Positions 1-10,733 of a stretch of 64,000 nucleotides of DNA are shown piece after piece. Source of the DNA: Nymphaea colorata (lineage: Eukaryota > Streptophyta > Magnoliopsida > Nymphaeales > Nymphaeaceae); NCBI RefSeq assembly GCF_008831285.2, contig NC_045146.1, forward strand, positions 10,362,972-10,426,971. Direction: 5' to 3'. Both the position numbers and the translations under genes were made by a program. Every line of letters begins with the position of its first letter. Within the stretch, counting starts at the first letter, position 1. The notes under the pieces are model-generated. The model had not been told where the DNA came from and did no database searches. It worked only from the letters and a program-made list of their open reading frames with translations.

Positions 1-752
1 TCCCACTCGACCAAGACCTCATCCCTAGTGCGCCATTGGCGCTGTACATAGCGATGTTGTAAAATCCAATAGGGTCGAGGCTGCTGCTCGGGAATGTGCT
101 CAATCTGTGCTGGAAGCTGCCCGACGTGTGGCATGAAGCGGGTTACATGAAAATCTGGGTGGACATCCACCACAAGAGGTCCATGATATTGTCTGGCCAA
201 AAGTGCGAAGTGGCTGCATTTCATCAGGCGATCAACTAGTAGGACGGCCTCCTCAAAGACATCATCATACTGACTCAGGATTCGCTAGATCTCAGATGGC
301 ACTTGTTCATCATCATTTTTCGCTGCAGGAGGTATATCGGTGGCTACTGAAATCACCCAACAAGCTGAGTGTTGAGCAGCAATCCGCTTGAGTGCTGCCT
401 TGGGTGTAACCGAGGACTCAATGCCCTAAAGAGTGATGCGCTTACTCCATTTTTCTTTCTGAAAACTCTTTCATCATCGCAAAATCCCAAGTAATAACCC
501 CAAGGGTTTCCAGCCACTGAACCCCTAGGACTATATCGGCCCCTTCAATGGGCAAGACCAAAAGGTCGACGGTGAAAGACTCTTCTTGCATCATTAACTC
601 CATTGCCTTGCAAATATGCTTGCAATTAATTCGAGATCCATTCCCGACTACAATAGTAAGAGGTCAGTGTGGTGTCAATGTGCATCCCAAGGTATGAGCA
701 ACTTCCGTCCTCATATAATTATGTGTGGCCCCGGAATGAAGAAGGATGGTTC
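1..752 (-). pseudogene. Chromovirus protease with fused integrase/chromodomain tail
   Basis: Read on the minus strand, about 752 to 480 gives a retroviral-type aspartic protease: an HSGATHNY motif where DSGATHNF is usual, then GADIVLGVQWLETLG and TWDF near its end. A linker follows, ending in YDDVFEE (249-269), the acidic stretch that normally precedes reverse transcriptase. The next residues are instead LLVDRLMK (about 220-246), the first catalytic-Asp motif of integrase. After another jump come HPDFHV and the chromodomain-like ILQHRYVQRQ...VLVEW at the window edge. RT, RNase H and most of integrase are missing, so this is a dead chromovirus pol. A 1-nt frame change separates it from gag near 745-755, and in-frame stops lie in the linker. 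The element continues off the left edge. Confidence 0.8.
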
Positions 753-2111
753 ACCTCTTTAGACTGAATGTTACCGATCACTTTCATAGCCTTCGGGTGA
801 TGCGGGTCAGCAATGGCATGGTACTCACTACTGGGTGATTTTGGCTTCTCCGAGGTGGTGTCCACCTCAACCTCGCCACTTGACGTAACCCTGATATGGC
901 TCTTGCCTACCTCCTCAACGACGACAAGCTGGAAGGTTCTACAAATATGCCTTGGGTCCCATTTCTCCTTGCACTTGATGCATAGGCATCTCTTTATCAT
1001 ATCCTCCCTTTCGTCCTTTGTGATGTACCTCACGGGAACCCTATCACGGAAGGCTGGCCTGCCTTCATAAGGCTTGCCCGAACTCGGTTTGATGGCCTTG
1101 GGTGAGGGCGGTTTCCCAAAGTTCCTCTTTTCCTTAGGAACTTCTTTGTAAGACCTTAAGAGGGCTTGTTTTCTCATTATCTTTTCTTCCTTGTGCCTAG
1201 CAACCCGCATACATTCTTGAAGTTCTCGCGATGGTTGGCCTAAGACGGCTAGCTGAATCTCGGGTTGAAGCCCACCAATGAAAACCCCTACTAAGGCTTC
1301 ATCCTCCCAACCGGTCACTAAACATGAGAGACTCTCAAACTAATGCTGGTAGTCAATTACCGATTCGGTTTGCGTCAAGGTTTTGAGCTAGACGTTAAAG
1401 TTTGCAAATCTGAAATCCTCAAACCTACGCATCATGGCAGCTCGGAGTTCTTCCCATCCAATATTGGGGTTCCTATTGCTGAGCCAACGGAACCATTGGA
1501 GTGCATGCCCCTCAAAAAGAAGCATAACGGAACCATTGGAGTGCATACCCCTCAAAAAGAAGCATGACATATGTAACCTTGTGCTCGGGTGGTACTCCTA
1601 AGCATTGGAAGTACCTCTCAACCTTGAAAATCCAATCCCTTGTATGTGTGCCATTAAACATGGGACATTCAACTCTCAATGTCGGCATTCGGTCATTCCC
1701 CCTTATAAGGCACTTCATACCAGCTTGCACTATGACCTGTTGCATTTTGTCAAGCACCTGCTATAAAGAGGACTCAGTAACCCTACGCGGCTGCTGGTAT
1801 GAAGTGCTAGGGACATTAAAACCCGCTGATGTTTGACCAAAGTGTGGCCCTTGGATAGAAGCACTAATGGACATCCTCCCAAGATTGTTTAGGCGCTCAA
1901 CAACCCTTCGGTTCTTGCCTTTCATCTCCTTCATATCCCTTTTGGTCTCTTTCATTTCTGCCTCTATCCTAGCTAGCATGGCCATGATGGCACTCAAGCT
2001 AACCGATGTGCCTTCTTCAACGGTTTCAGCCACAAAAATGTCTGTCACACCTTCTGTTGCCTCAGCTGCCTCCGACTCCTTAGCTGACTGTTTATCCTTA
2101 CGGGGGGCCAT
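753..2111 (-). pseudogene. Chromovirus (Ty3/gypsy) gag remnant
   Basis: The gag polyprotein of the same minus-strand element. It opens at the ATG at 2111 with a charged, lysine-rich N-terminus (MAPRKDKQSAKES) and a short coiled-coil stretch. The capsid retrotransposon-gag domain follows: PMFNGTHTRDWIFKVERYF, MLLFEGYALQWF and GGLQPEIQLAVL. A CCHC-type knuckle (CIKCKEKWDPRHIC) lies near 930-1010. Gag would form the particle shell around the element's RNA. The frame is broken by a stop near 1761 and by a 40-bp tandem duplication at 1487-1566, so no intact protein can be made. The family assignment rests on the CxxCxxxWxxxHxC knuckle and the PBS just upstream. Confidence 0.85.
1487..1566. repeat. 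40-bp tandem duplication inside gag
   Basis: Two adjacent near-identical 40-bp units (1487-1526 and 1527-1566), each beginning ACGGAACCATTGGAG. As 40 is not a multiple of three, the duplication shifts the gag frame; both copies encode the MLLFEG-ALQWFR capsid motif. Confidence 0.85.
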
Positions 2112-2166
2112 ATCTAAAACACTGACCCAAACAAGGTGGTCATACTCTGAGAATCTGATCCCTGAA

Positions 2167-2180
2167 GTCGCTCTGATACC
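2167..2180 (-). other. Primer binding site of the minus-strand chromovirus
   Basis: The minus strand reads GGTATCAGAGCGAC, the usual plant LTR-retrotransposon site complementary to initiator tRNA-Met (normally TGGTATCAGAGC). It lies 3 bases inside the LTR end at 2184 and upstream of gag, which fixes the element's orientation and the LTR boundary. Confidence 0.75.
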
Positions 2181-2724
2181 TACTGGTGGGAATGGTCCCT
2201 AAGGCGTTGCAATCTGCTGCCGAAGTCATTGCCTGTACTGCCGCCCCGACCTCCCAAGATCTCTTCAAGGATGCTTTGGTAGTACTGAGTAAGAGCTCTA
2301 CCCTGTTGGAAACAGACCCAGCAAAATCCCTAAGGGAAACGGTACAAGTAAGGGTTTTTCCCCCAAGCTACACTAGGTCTGGACCTACTACAACAGGATA
2401 GTTACATGCCTTACAAACGCAGCGTACAATTTCAACCCTTAAGCCTCACTCAACAAACCATGCCATTCATGCATAGGAGCCATGCAAACCAACCCCCACA
2501 CCAATAGGATGGATCACAGCTCGGGTTTGTGTCCTCAGCCAAGATGCTGAGAGGGAATCCCGTCAGCTGCAAACTGGTCTGGCAAGGCTTAAAGCAGTAA
2601 AACCCGCCCACGTTCTATAGGGGGTAGTGAGGCAAACCTCGTTGGAGCAAGTCCAGCCCTCACTATTGAGGAAAGAAAACCCAGGTCCTCGGTATCCAGC
2701 ACTTCTGTTGTGTAAGGGAATGTG

Positions 2725-3120
2725 CCAACCTTCTCTGCGTCGTCTCACGCACCTTCAATGCTCCCTCAACACAAACAAACATAGCAATCACCGATAAAGC
2801 AAAGGGCAAAATGTATAAATTGCCCAAGTGGAGAAGCGTCACCAGAGAATCAGGATATCCCCAGGAGCAGACGTGTTTGGGGTGAGGCAAGCACCGATTA
2901 AGGCTAATACTCCAGAATTCTCCTCCTCGTCGCGTTACGCGCCTTCGGTGATTCCTCAACACCAATAAATAGGGCAGTTACCAAATAAGCAGAGAGAAAA
3001 GTATATAAATCTCCCAGGTGGAGAAGCGTCACCGGATAAACAGGCTAACCCTAGGAGCAGACGTCAGTGGGGTGTGGCAAGCACCGATTAACGGCGAGGC
3101 ACGTGCGCTACAGAGCAGCT
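2725..3120. repeat. Imperfect tandem repeat, about 190 bp x 2
   Basis: Two copies, from about 2725 and about 2920. Each has the order: GTCGC/GTCTC-ACGC-CCTTC, CCTCAACAC, a TATAAAT stretch, GGTGGAGAAGCGTCACC (AAGTGGAGAAGCGTCACC in copy 1), AGGAGCAGACGT and GGCAAGCACCGATTAA. They lie within the LTR. Confidence 0.8.
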
Positions 3121-3182
3121 AATGCTCCAAGATTCTCCTTCTCTCCATCACAGAGGAGCTCCCTATTTCACAGGGGCACTAC

Positions 3183-3735
3183 GCACTCTAAAAATCACTA
3201 AGATTCGTGGAGGACTCCAAACGAGCTGAAATTTGGGCCATGGCTCCTCCATATGGTTATGAATAGACGCCCCAAATATGAGCTTCTAAGGAGTCCTCTA
3301 TCTAAGTTGAAGCTCTAGTGAAGGTGCCTAACTGATACATGCGCTGGGCAAGATTCAGGTTCTGCCGCAGGACAGAGGAGGCTGAACATTAAAAAATTCA
3401 CCAAAAATTACACAGAGCTCGGATTGAGCTGAATTTTGGACTGAAGCTTGCTGGAATGATTATGAAAGAACGCCCAACAGATGGGATCCAAAAGAGCTCC
3501 TTAAGGTCTAGTCGTTGTAGAGGGAAGAGGCTGAACTGCCAACGGTCACAGGCAGCTCAAAACAGGGCAAGGCAGTCGGGCTGAATCTTCAAAAATCTGC
3601 CAAAGCTCACCCAGAGCTCGAATTGAGCTGAATTTTGGACTAAAGCTGGCTGGGATGATTAGGAAGGGACGCCCAAAATATGGAATCAATTGGAGCTCCC
3701 TAAATGCCAGTCGTTGTGGAGAGAAGGGGATGGAC
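3183..3735. repeat. Degenerate repeat, about 190 bp x 3
   Basis: Three diverged copies starting near 3185, 3385 and 3575. Each carries AGCTGAATTTTGG (or a close variant), then an ATGATTA/ATGGTTATGAA stretch, then GACGCCC and GAGCTCC/GAGTCC. The last two are most alike (GAGCTGAATTTTGGACT, CTAGTCGTTGT/CCAGTCGTTGT). Confidence 0.7.
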
Positions 3736-4754
3736 TGTCACCCGCAGAGCAGGGCCATCTTGAGCTCCTTCTCACAATCTCAGCCGGAAGCAAGGGTAAA
3801 TCCAGTTCAAAACAGCTAGGAGAGATCAAAATCAACACAAAGAAAGGTTAAGGAAAGTCAGATCACTGTTGGTGGGGTTTTCCCCAATTTTCAGACGAAG
3901 ATTGGGGTCGCTGCCACCGATTTGGCGGATTAAACAGGAAATCGCCACCACTGTGCGCCAGATTTCGACAAGGGCGATTTTCTCAGTCGTCCGCCGTTGG
4001 ATCCTCCTCCAGTTGGTCCAGAGCATCGCCAGGAAGTGGGGAGGACGACTGTGGAGTCCGATTGCTGATTCACTTCCTCAAGTTGGCGCAAGGTGAGACA
4101 TATTGGCGGTAAATGGGGGTTTTGCGACAGGGGGGGAGGGGTTTCACGGCAGCTTCACGATTAAATTTGCCCCCAAAAGACTCATAATCTCATGTGGAAC
4201 TAGGGAAATTCATTGCTTGAGCTCTCCACGACGAGGGATTCAAGATCCTATGCGCGTTTGATCGATCTAAGCTTAGGGGGAAGTAGAATCGTACTCAGTT
4301 CTTCTGCCCACATCGCTCGTCAGCACCCATAGCGTGAGATCCTGCAAGCCGACGTGATCCTCTCGATCGGTTTGACGGCAGCAACCCAGCTGGTGAGAAG
4401 TCATCGTGGACACCTTGGTCGAAGTTCTATAAGACTTGGATGATAGAAAACTACGTGAATGGTGGTCTGGAGTCACTCGAAACCACCCTGAGCAGTCTCC
4501 TCCTGGTGTCTCCATTGTGCAGCAGCGAAGCCCCTCACTGCAGTCCATGGGAACTACCTTAGCTGCACCTCCGGTGGGTGGGGACTGCCCCTCAGACCTC
4601 CTGTGGGTGAAGGCCTCACACAGACCTCGTCTCTAACGGTTTGAGAGAGGGAACCGTAGCTTGGGAACCGGTGATGGCAATCGGTGCCATCCCTCGAGTC
4701 TCTAAGCTGTCTCAGTTCAGATGAGGTTTGGATGGCGTCAAGGGAAGGGACAAC

Positions 4755-4831
4755 AGGAGGAAGAAGAAGTAGAGGAAGAAGAAGAAGAAGAAGAAGAAGT
4801 AGTAGAAGTACAAGAAGAAGAAGAGGAAGAA
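4755..4831. repeat. (GAA)n microsatellite
   Basis: An interrupted GAA/GTA trinucleotide tract about 75 bp long. The 3840-4750 stretch before it has no gene I can support: its short ORFs on both strands show no recognisable domain, and it may be LTR or leader DNA. Confidence 0.9.
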
Positions 4832-4835
4832 ACCC

Positions 4836-5640
4836 TCACAGGTGGAAGAGATAGAATGAGAAAGGTGTTCTCATATCATAAAACATTCGATAGATAGTGT
4901 TCATGCACAGGAGCTCAAGCTTATAATCTTGAGTGACCCGGGACGGTTCCAACCCGTACTGATACAGTATATAACAACAAAATACACAAAAGAATGACAT
5001 ATACAAATAACAAACCTCACCGGGTCGGTCAGTCAACAAAGTCAAAACCACGCTCATTGCTTGAGCTGAGTGTCCGCCCTGAAGCTCGGCTATGGTGCAA
5101 ACCCCTTTACCCCGTCTCGGCCAGTGTGGTCTTTGCCTCATGCGTCTCGGTGAGCTGGGCATCCTCCATTTGTCTCTGTCCCATGACCGATTGGATGCTC
5201 AACTCCTTGGTACCACTCGTCCTTGGCTCCTCACTCGCCCGACTGCAAGAAGGTTTAGCCTCACTTAAAATAATACCAGCCTCGACAATGGGCTCCTTCC
5301 TTGCGCAGTGCGTAAACCCAGCGCCTTCCACGCTCAACGCCCCCTCGGCATCTACTGGCCTACGTCTCTCGACACCGCCTTCGGCCAATAAAGGCCACCT
5401 TCGGCGTCCCTCGACGTTGGCACTGCCAGCCCTAGTCGATGACCCACGTTCCCTCTCATCACTATCTGGCGCTGCGGGGTGCGATATGCCTGGGGTGGCC
5501 GTCTCCTCTGCTAGCCTCGCTCGGCCTTTGGGCAGCAAAGGGCGAGTCACTTCACTCCCTCAGCGCTTGGCCGATGTGGCTCGCCGTCTCTTGGCATCGT
5601 CGGCCTCATCTCTCGGCGGGCTCCTAGGCTGACCCGTATC
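4836..5640. other. GC-rich block with unrecognised overlapping ORFs
   Basis: This stretch is more GC-rich than its surroundings and stays open on both strands: a plus ORF at 4994-5632 (212 codons) and minus ORFs at 5107-5550 and 4836-5162. None shows a domain I know. The minus reading is hydrophilic (runs of Arg, Glu and Ser), the plus reading is Ser/Leu-rich. High GC lowers stop-codon frequency, which explains open frames without any coding function. Retroelement leader or 3' untranslated DNA is possible; I make no gene call. Confidence 0.4.
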
Positions 5641-5669
5641 AGTTGCCCTCTCTCCTTCTCTTTTATCTC

Positions 5670-5870
5670 CACCCCGAAGCTGCCCCTTCTCCTCTGTCTT
5701 CACCCCCGAGTTGCCCTAGCCCTTTCTCTTTCTCTCCTTCTCCTCCATTTCCACCTCCGAGCTGCCCTCGCCCTTTCTCTTTCTCTCATTGTCCTCCATC
5801 CGAGCTGCCCTCCCCCTTTGTCTTTGTCTTTGTCTTTGTCTTTCTCATCCGAAAGATCTATTCCATTCTC
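5670..5870. repeat. Pyrimidine-rich minisatellite plus (TTTGTC)n
   Basis: Four imperfect copies of a unit of roughly 40-50 bp that begins CCGAGCTGCCCT (variants CCGAAGCTGCCCC, CCGAGTTGCCCT) and continues with CTTTCTCTTTCTCTC. It ends in four or five TTTGTC hexamers at about 5817-5842. Confidence 0.8.
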
Positions 5871-8155
5871 ACCATGCAGATCCTGCTCACCGTCACGGTC
5901 TGTGCTATCGTAGTGTCGTTCATCCAATTGCTGACTTCTTAGTCACGACAACCCCTGGACTCACCATCGCCATTGTCAACTGTGTTTTGCCTTTCATCAG
6001 TGAGTACTACTCTCATTTCCTTCTTGTGTTTCTTGCAAGGATTTCTCACTTTCCGTCTCTTCCTATTGCGGCTCTCTCAATCATTTGGAACACCTTTCCC
6101 CCATTTCTTATTTTTCAACTTTTCTCATATTCCTAACGATTTTTGTTGTTTTTTGTGCCTTCCTTTCTAACTTTTAACTTCTTGGTCGTGGATAATCTTG
6201 CCGTCACTAAATGTATTATTGCTTGAATCTGCTGCTAGTTTTTTATTTCTAAGAAATTTACTGATTGAATTGATTTTGTTCTTTCTTTTTGGTTGGTTCA
6301 GCTTTGATCTCTTTGCACATATGTCAGCAAAAGCACCCGTTCAATTTTGTTGTACTCGGTTTTCTTTACGGTTTCCCAGCTTCCTCATGGGCTTCACCAG
6401 TGGTAAGCTAACACCCATTCTCTTCATGAACTTTCTGCTCTTCCCTTCCCGGTATGATAATTGTGTTACTTTTCTTTCCCTCTCTACAAGTCCAAGACAG
6501 TTCCATATGTCTGATAGAATAAAGATAACGTGATTTTACAGGCTCTTTTCTCACGATATGTTGAAGATTTTTTTTGTAAATTTACGTTTTCAAAGATGAC
6601 ATACCAAACGAAATTTTTTTCTATGGATTTTTTTTTTCTTGTTGGTGTTATGTTTTTGGTTTATTGTGACGCTTGAAACAGGCATGATAAAGAATCGAAA
6701 ATTTTGTACATTCGTTGCTATTAATAATTAATGTACTCCTTTGTCTTCTTTTAGTGATACGTAAGTTAAAAAGATCTGCAGATGCGAGATCGCTAATGAG
6801 ATCTGACGGGGTCATCACTAAAACTGAGAAAACACATTTACCATATTTTACGTTGGACTAAATTAACTAATCCTTTTACCATGAAATGGAAGCTTGATTC
6901 AACTGCCTCTATCGTCTATTAAGAAAGATCAGCCACAACTTCTAGTATGTTGTTAAGAATATCCTTCATTTTCAATGTTGTAAACAGAATTTGTGCATCA
7001 GTTTTATTGGTAAACAACACTGACGAACAAAACAAAACAAAACAATTACATACACTAAATTACATTATCATCAATCCATCAAAAGATTGGTCAATGACAT
7101 ACATAGGTATATGTGCATTTGTATTCTTTACTCTTGCACATTCTATCTCATAAATGATAGCCATTAGTGGCTATTGTTAACACAATGCAAATGGAGCAAT
7201 CCATTACTGGTGTATGGTTTACAGTCAGAATGCCACTTGTATAAAACTGCCTAATGTTGTTGATGAAGTTAGATAGTAGCTGCAAATTAAGTAAGTGGCA
7301 AGCTTGTGATGGGTATAGGAACAAGGGTGAGTTCCAGCTTGTTAGCTCCAGTCATGGATAATCTTTACTAATACGTAGTATATCAAATTTGTAATCTCAT
7401 ATGAAATCTGCAAATGTTAATAATCAGAAAATGTCAAGGAGAACTTGGCATCTCATCAGCACATCCTTTTATAAACATCAAACAGGTAGTCATCTTTTTT
7501 CACCATTTCTCCGTTAACTTCTTTTTATTAAAAAAAAAAAACTAAATTAATAGTTCAAATGACCAATTTATATATATAATTAAGTTAAAAAAAATGAATA
7601 CTGACTTCTTTCCCTGCTACATTTTTTTTAGTGATACATGTAATATTTTGTTCTATTTTTATCTCTCTATATCTGTTTCTTTTAGGTTACTGTTCTGTAG
7701 TCAACACTTCAAGTCATTCTTTACTATTACTTGCCTTTTTTGCCACTTCTGAAGGTTCTCTTGCCTGTTGTATGTATAGAATAGAAAGTGTACTTGGTGA
7801 TGCTTCTTGTTTCCTTCTTATTGTTGTTTAAACTGAGTCATTCTCATGGTACTATAACTGATTGGCCTTTTAACGTTTGCTTCTATTGATTTGACTATGT
7901 TTACTATGTTTAATTCCAGTAGAGGACCTAGGAATACTAGGGAATTCTTTGTGGGAGAACGCGTGATGTTTTGGGTATAGGATGAACCCTACCTTTTTTA
8001 ATGTATCCATTTGTCCTTTGAAGTTTAGTATGATGATATATGGTCCAATACAGTTCTATGGGTTTATTTTTGTCCACATCTTCATGTGGGAGATATTGAT
8101 AACATCCATTTATACGTGAAAATACAAGTTACCTTAGCATTGCTGGTTCTTCTAT
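5871..8155. other. No supportable gene
   Basis: AT-rich DNA with only short ORFs. Some stretches have splice-like borders: for example about 7920-7973 reads RGPRNTREFFVGERVMFW between TTCCAG and GTATAG. I found no chain of exons that reads through, so this could be intron and leader DNA of the broken gene that follows, or plain intergenic sequence. Confidence 0.4.
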
Positions 8156-8156
8156 A

Positions 8157-9030
8157 GTTTCTGCTGGATCCATGGACTTTAGCAGTGCTATTAATGGTAG
8201 AGAAGAAAACATCAAAGCTAAAGATGATTTCCACTGTATTCTAGGTCAAAGAAGTCAACACGTTCTTGCAGAAGATGCTGAAATAGAAGGTAGTGACGAC
8301 CTATCTTGCACACAATCGAGGGAAATAGGTTCCACTAGGATTTGAATACTTCTATGGAAACATGGGATGAACCCTCTACCGTCATAAGCTGTTAGATCTG
8401 ACATAAGTAATGAGGTGGGGAACAGTGGAACATTCGAAACCGAGCAATCAAATGACAAAATTATGAGGTTGAGGAAATTTTTGAGAAAACAGAAGTTCAT
8501 TCAATGTCTTTGAATCAAATGTTTAAAGGATCAGGGTATTCTGCTGGATATCGTGATGACGTGAAGAGATTGGAATTGCCTTTTGCTTTTGATGAACTTG
8601 CTTCCAGCTAGGGTTTAGGTTGTCATTCAAATGAAGACAAAGCTGTTGCAGTCATGCATATACCTCAGGTTGACAATCTTCTGGACCTTAATAAGGAAAA
8701 GGTATCTGCCAATGAAAACGTCAATGCTGATGATTCTAGTTGCCCTGCCACTATGGGAAATTCATCATCTGCCTGTACAATGAGTTCTGATCAGGTTAGG
8801 GATTTTCTGGGTTCAGGCAACTGTTCACAGAAGTCAGGAATTACTCAAACATGTCAGTCTGAAAGATTTAAATGTTCGACAAGTATTAACAAAAAAGGAA
8901 ACGGCCTTTCTTTGTGCAGAAGCTCATTCTCATAATTCCTCTGGTGAGCCAAGTCAGAATATTGAGTCTTCTTGTAGCAAAAAACATGGTATTGCAACCA
9001 AAGTCATTAGTGACCCCAGACTGCAAAATA
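8157..9030 (+). pseudogene. Broken exon of an unidentified host protein
   Basis: A long plus-strand reading runs from an acceptor-like TTCTATAG to a donor-like AATAG/GTGTGT at 9030. Segments in turn include SAGSMDFSSAINGREEN, ETWDEPSTVISC, RSDISNEVGNSGTF, EEIFEKTEVHSMSLNQ, FAFDELASS (then a TAG), MHIPQVDNLLDLNKEK, SDQVRDFLGSGN, LNVRQVLTKKETAFLCAEA and KVISDPRLQN. They fall in different frames, with shifts near 8345, 8390, 8480 and 8850 plus stops. The composition (acidic, Ser/Asn-rich) fits a disordered linker. I do not recognise the family with confidence; a PX-domain/coiled-coil (EREX-like) protein is a weak guess drawn from the neighbouring coiled coil. Confidence 0.55.
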
Positions 9031-9042
9031 GGTGTGTCATCT

Positions 9043-9455
9043 ACCTTGTTTTCTAAAATACAATCATTAAGAATTACCTTACTCTGATTAAGTTCCTCAG
9101 CAGCACTTTCCGAACTCGATACTTTCTGTGCAAGGATGTTCTTTTCCTTGAAAACAGATTGCATCTCCACCTTTAGGCCTGAAAGCTACTCCAAGAGCTT
9201 TGTTTTCTCCTGCAAAAGGCTTTTTCCTGCTTCAGTTGCAAGCATATACTTCTTGGTCATTTCAGCTAGTTCTCCATGGACTTTTTCTAAACTTGCACTG
9301 AATGCTTTCAACTTTTTCACCAATATTTTTGCATCTGCTTCAGCCTTCTCTTTCATAATTGTAATATGAGATTCTAAATGTCCAAGTTTATTCTCAATGT
9401 CCTTCTTGTTGTCTCTTATATTCTCAGTATCTTTCTAAGGATGGTTGAGCTGCAT
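9043..9455 (-). pseudogene. Broken coiled-coil exon, opposite strand
   Basis: Minus-strand reading from an acceptor-like GATGCAG (about 9456) to a donor-like AAG/GTAGATG (about 9043). One frame is kept throughout with two stops (TAG near 9435 and TAG near 9175). It encodes a typical coiled coil: KDIENKLGHLESH, KEKAEADAKILVKKLKAF, GELAEMTKKYMLA, KVEMQSVFKEKNILAQK and ESAAEELNQSKVILND. The motif ADAKILVKKLK resembles the C-terminal coil of plant PX-domain EREX/EREL proteins, but coiled coils look alike and I give this little weight. It converges on the plus-strand exon, with only about 13 bp between the two donor-like sites. Confidence 0.55.
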
Positions 9456-9871
9456 CAGTAAATGGTTGCCTAACAAGGTCTTCATTCGTCTCATACATTG
9501 ATACAAACTGGAATGAAAGTGTCTTTCGATGCATGAAATGTTTCAAAATGTTATTATTTAAAATGCTTCGGATCTCTCCACTTATTCTACTGCAATTTGT
9601 GAAGACTACAATTTAATATGACATCTCAGGCTGAAAATTTGTAGACATGATCTTTTCTTATATTGCAACTTCAAAATTGAGTGTAATGATCAATGGACAA
9701 GGTGAAAACAGGTATATGTTTCAGATACATATGTACTGAAAAGCATGCACATGTTTCAGTGAACCCCATTAAATATGCTATACTTTAATAAAATTTGAAC
9801 TATATACTTGATAAAAATTTGAACTATCTCATTTGCTAATGATTCGCATTGGCCTGATTGAAACTGACCAT

Positions 9872-9894
9872 ACACACACACACACACACACACA
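9872..9894. repeat. (CA)n microsatellite
   Basis: About 11 CA dinucleotides. Confidence 0.95.
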
Positions 9895-10659
9895 GGCCAA
9901 GTTATGATGATGTGATCCTACCACCATAAAGTTGTTTTCAGCCGAAAAAAATAAAACTCAAAAATTGAGGCAAATGATTTTAAGAATTTGGAATGAGTTC
10001 TCTTTGGTCAACCCGATTGATAATTAAACACAAATGATGTCAAACTTGACATGTGAAATCAACCATGCAGTTTTTTAAATTATGTGAAACTTATTATCTT
10101 TCACGTGATCAGGTAAAATATATATATATATGAAGATGCATGTACGTATACATATAACAAACATCAGACATGACAGATAGAACTGACAAAACTGACCATG
10201 AAAACATCGAACAGAACAGATAGATGAGACAATATAGAAACAAATACCGAATAGGATGGACAAAATAGACAGAACAGACATATGCAAAACAAACGCTGGA
10301 CAAGAGAAACATAGTGTTATGTTCCTAAAATCATCAAACAGTGGACAAAGAACATCATTGTCCATAAGGACAGGGCAGTAGTGTGATAAACAGGACGTCT
10401 TGTCTGTCCTGTCTCAATGGGCAACAACCAAACGACATCCTAAAAGTCCCTTAACCTAACTATAAGTGAAAACCAAATTTGTTTCCCTCATTCTCATGTT
10501 TGTGAGTTACCAATCTTCTCAACAATGGTTTACCACCCTCATTCTCCTGTTCACAAGTTCTCAACGCTTTATTTTCTAGCAGCGTTTTCCAAACCTTTTC
10601 AGGTAACCATCTCTCTCTCTCTTCTCTCTCTCTCTCTCTCTCTTTCTCTTTCTCTGTCT

Positions 10660-10733
<74 letters not shown>

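Larger units (their letters stand above)
2184..3840 (-). mobile_element. LTR (5' LTR of the minus-strand chromovirus), outer end unresolved
   Basis: The LTR begins on the plus strand with TGGTGGGAATGG, next to the PBS. It is non-coding and holds two families of imperfect tandem repeats (2725-3120 and 3183-3735). I could not find a convincing outer CA end with a target duplication, so the right limit is a guess based on where the repeat structure stops. Short TATA-like stretches occur near 2813 and 3001. Confidence 0.45.

Noticed and set aside
4994-5632. 212-codon plus-strand ORF in the GC-rich block
   Set aside because: No recognisable domain, both strands open at once, low stop density explained by GC content.
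8157-9455. LINE twin-priming as the cause of the opposed exons
   Set aside because: Twin-priming inverts the 5' part relative to a 3' part that keeps its poly-A tail. Here the order is sense 5' part then inverted 3' part, with no poly-A and with splice-like borders.
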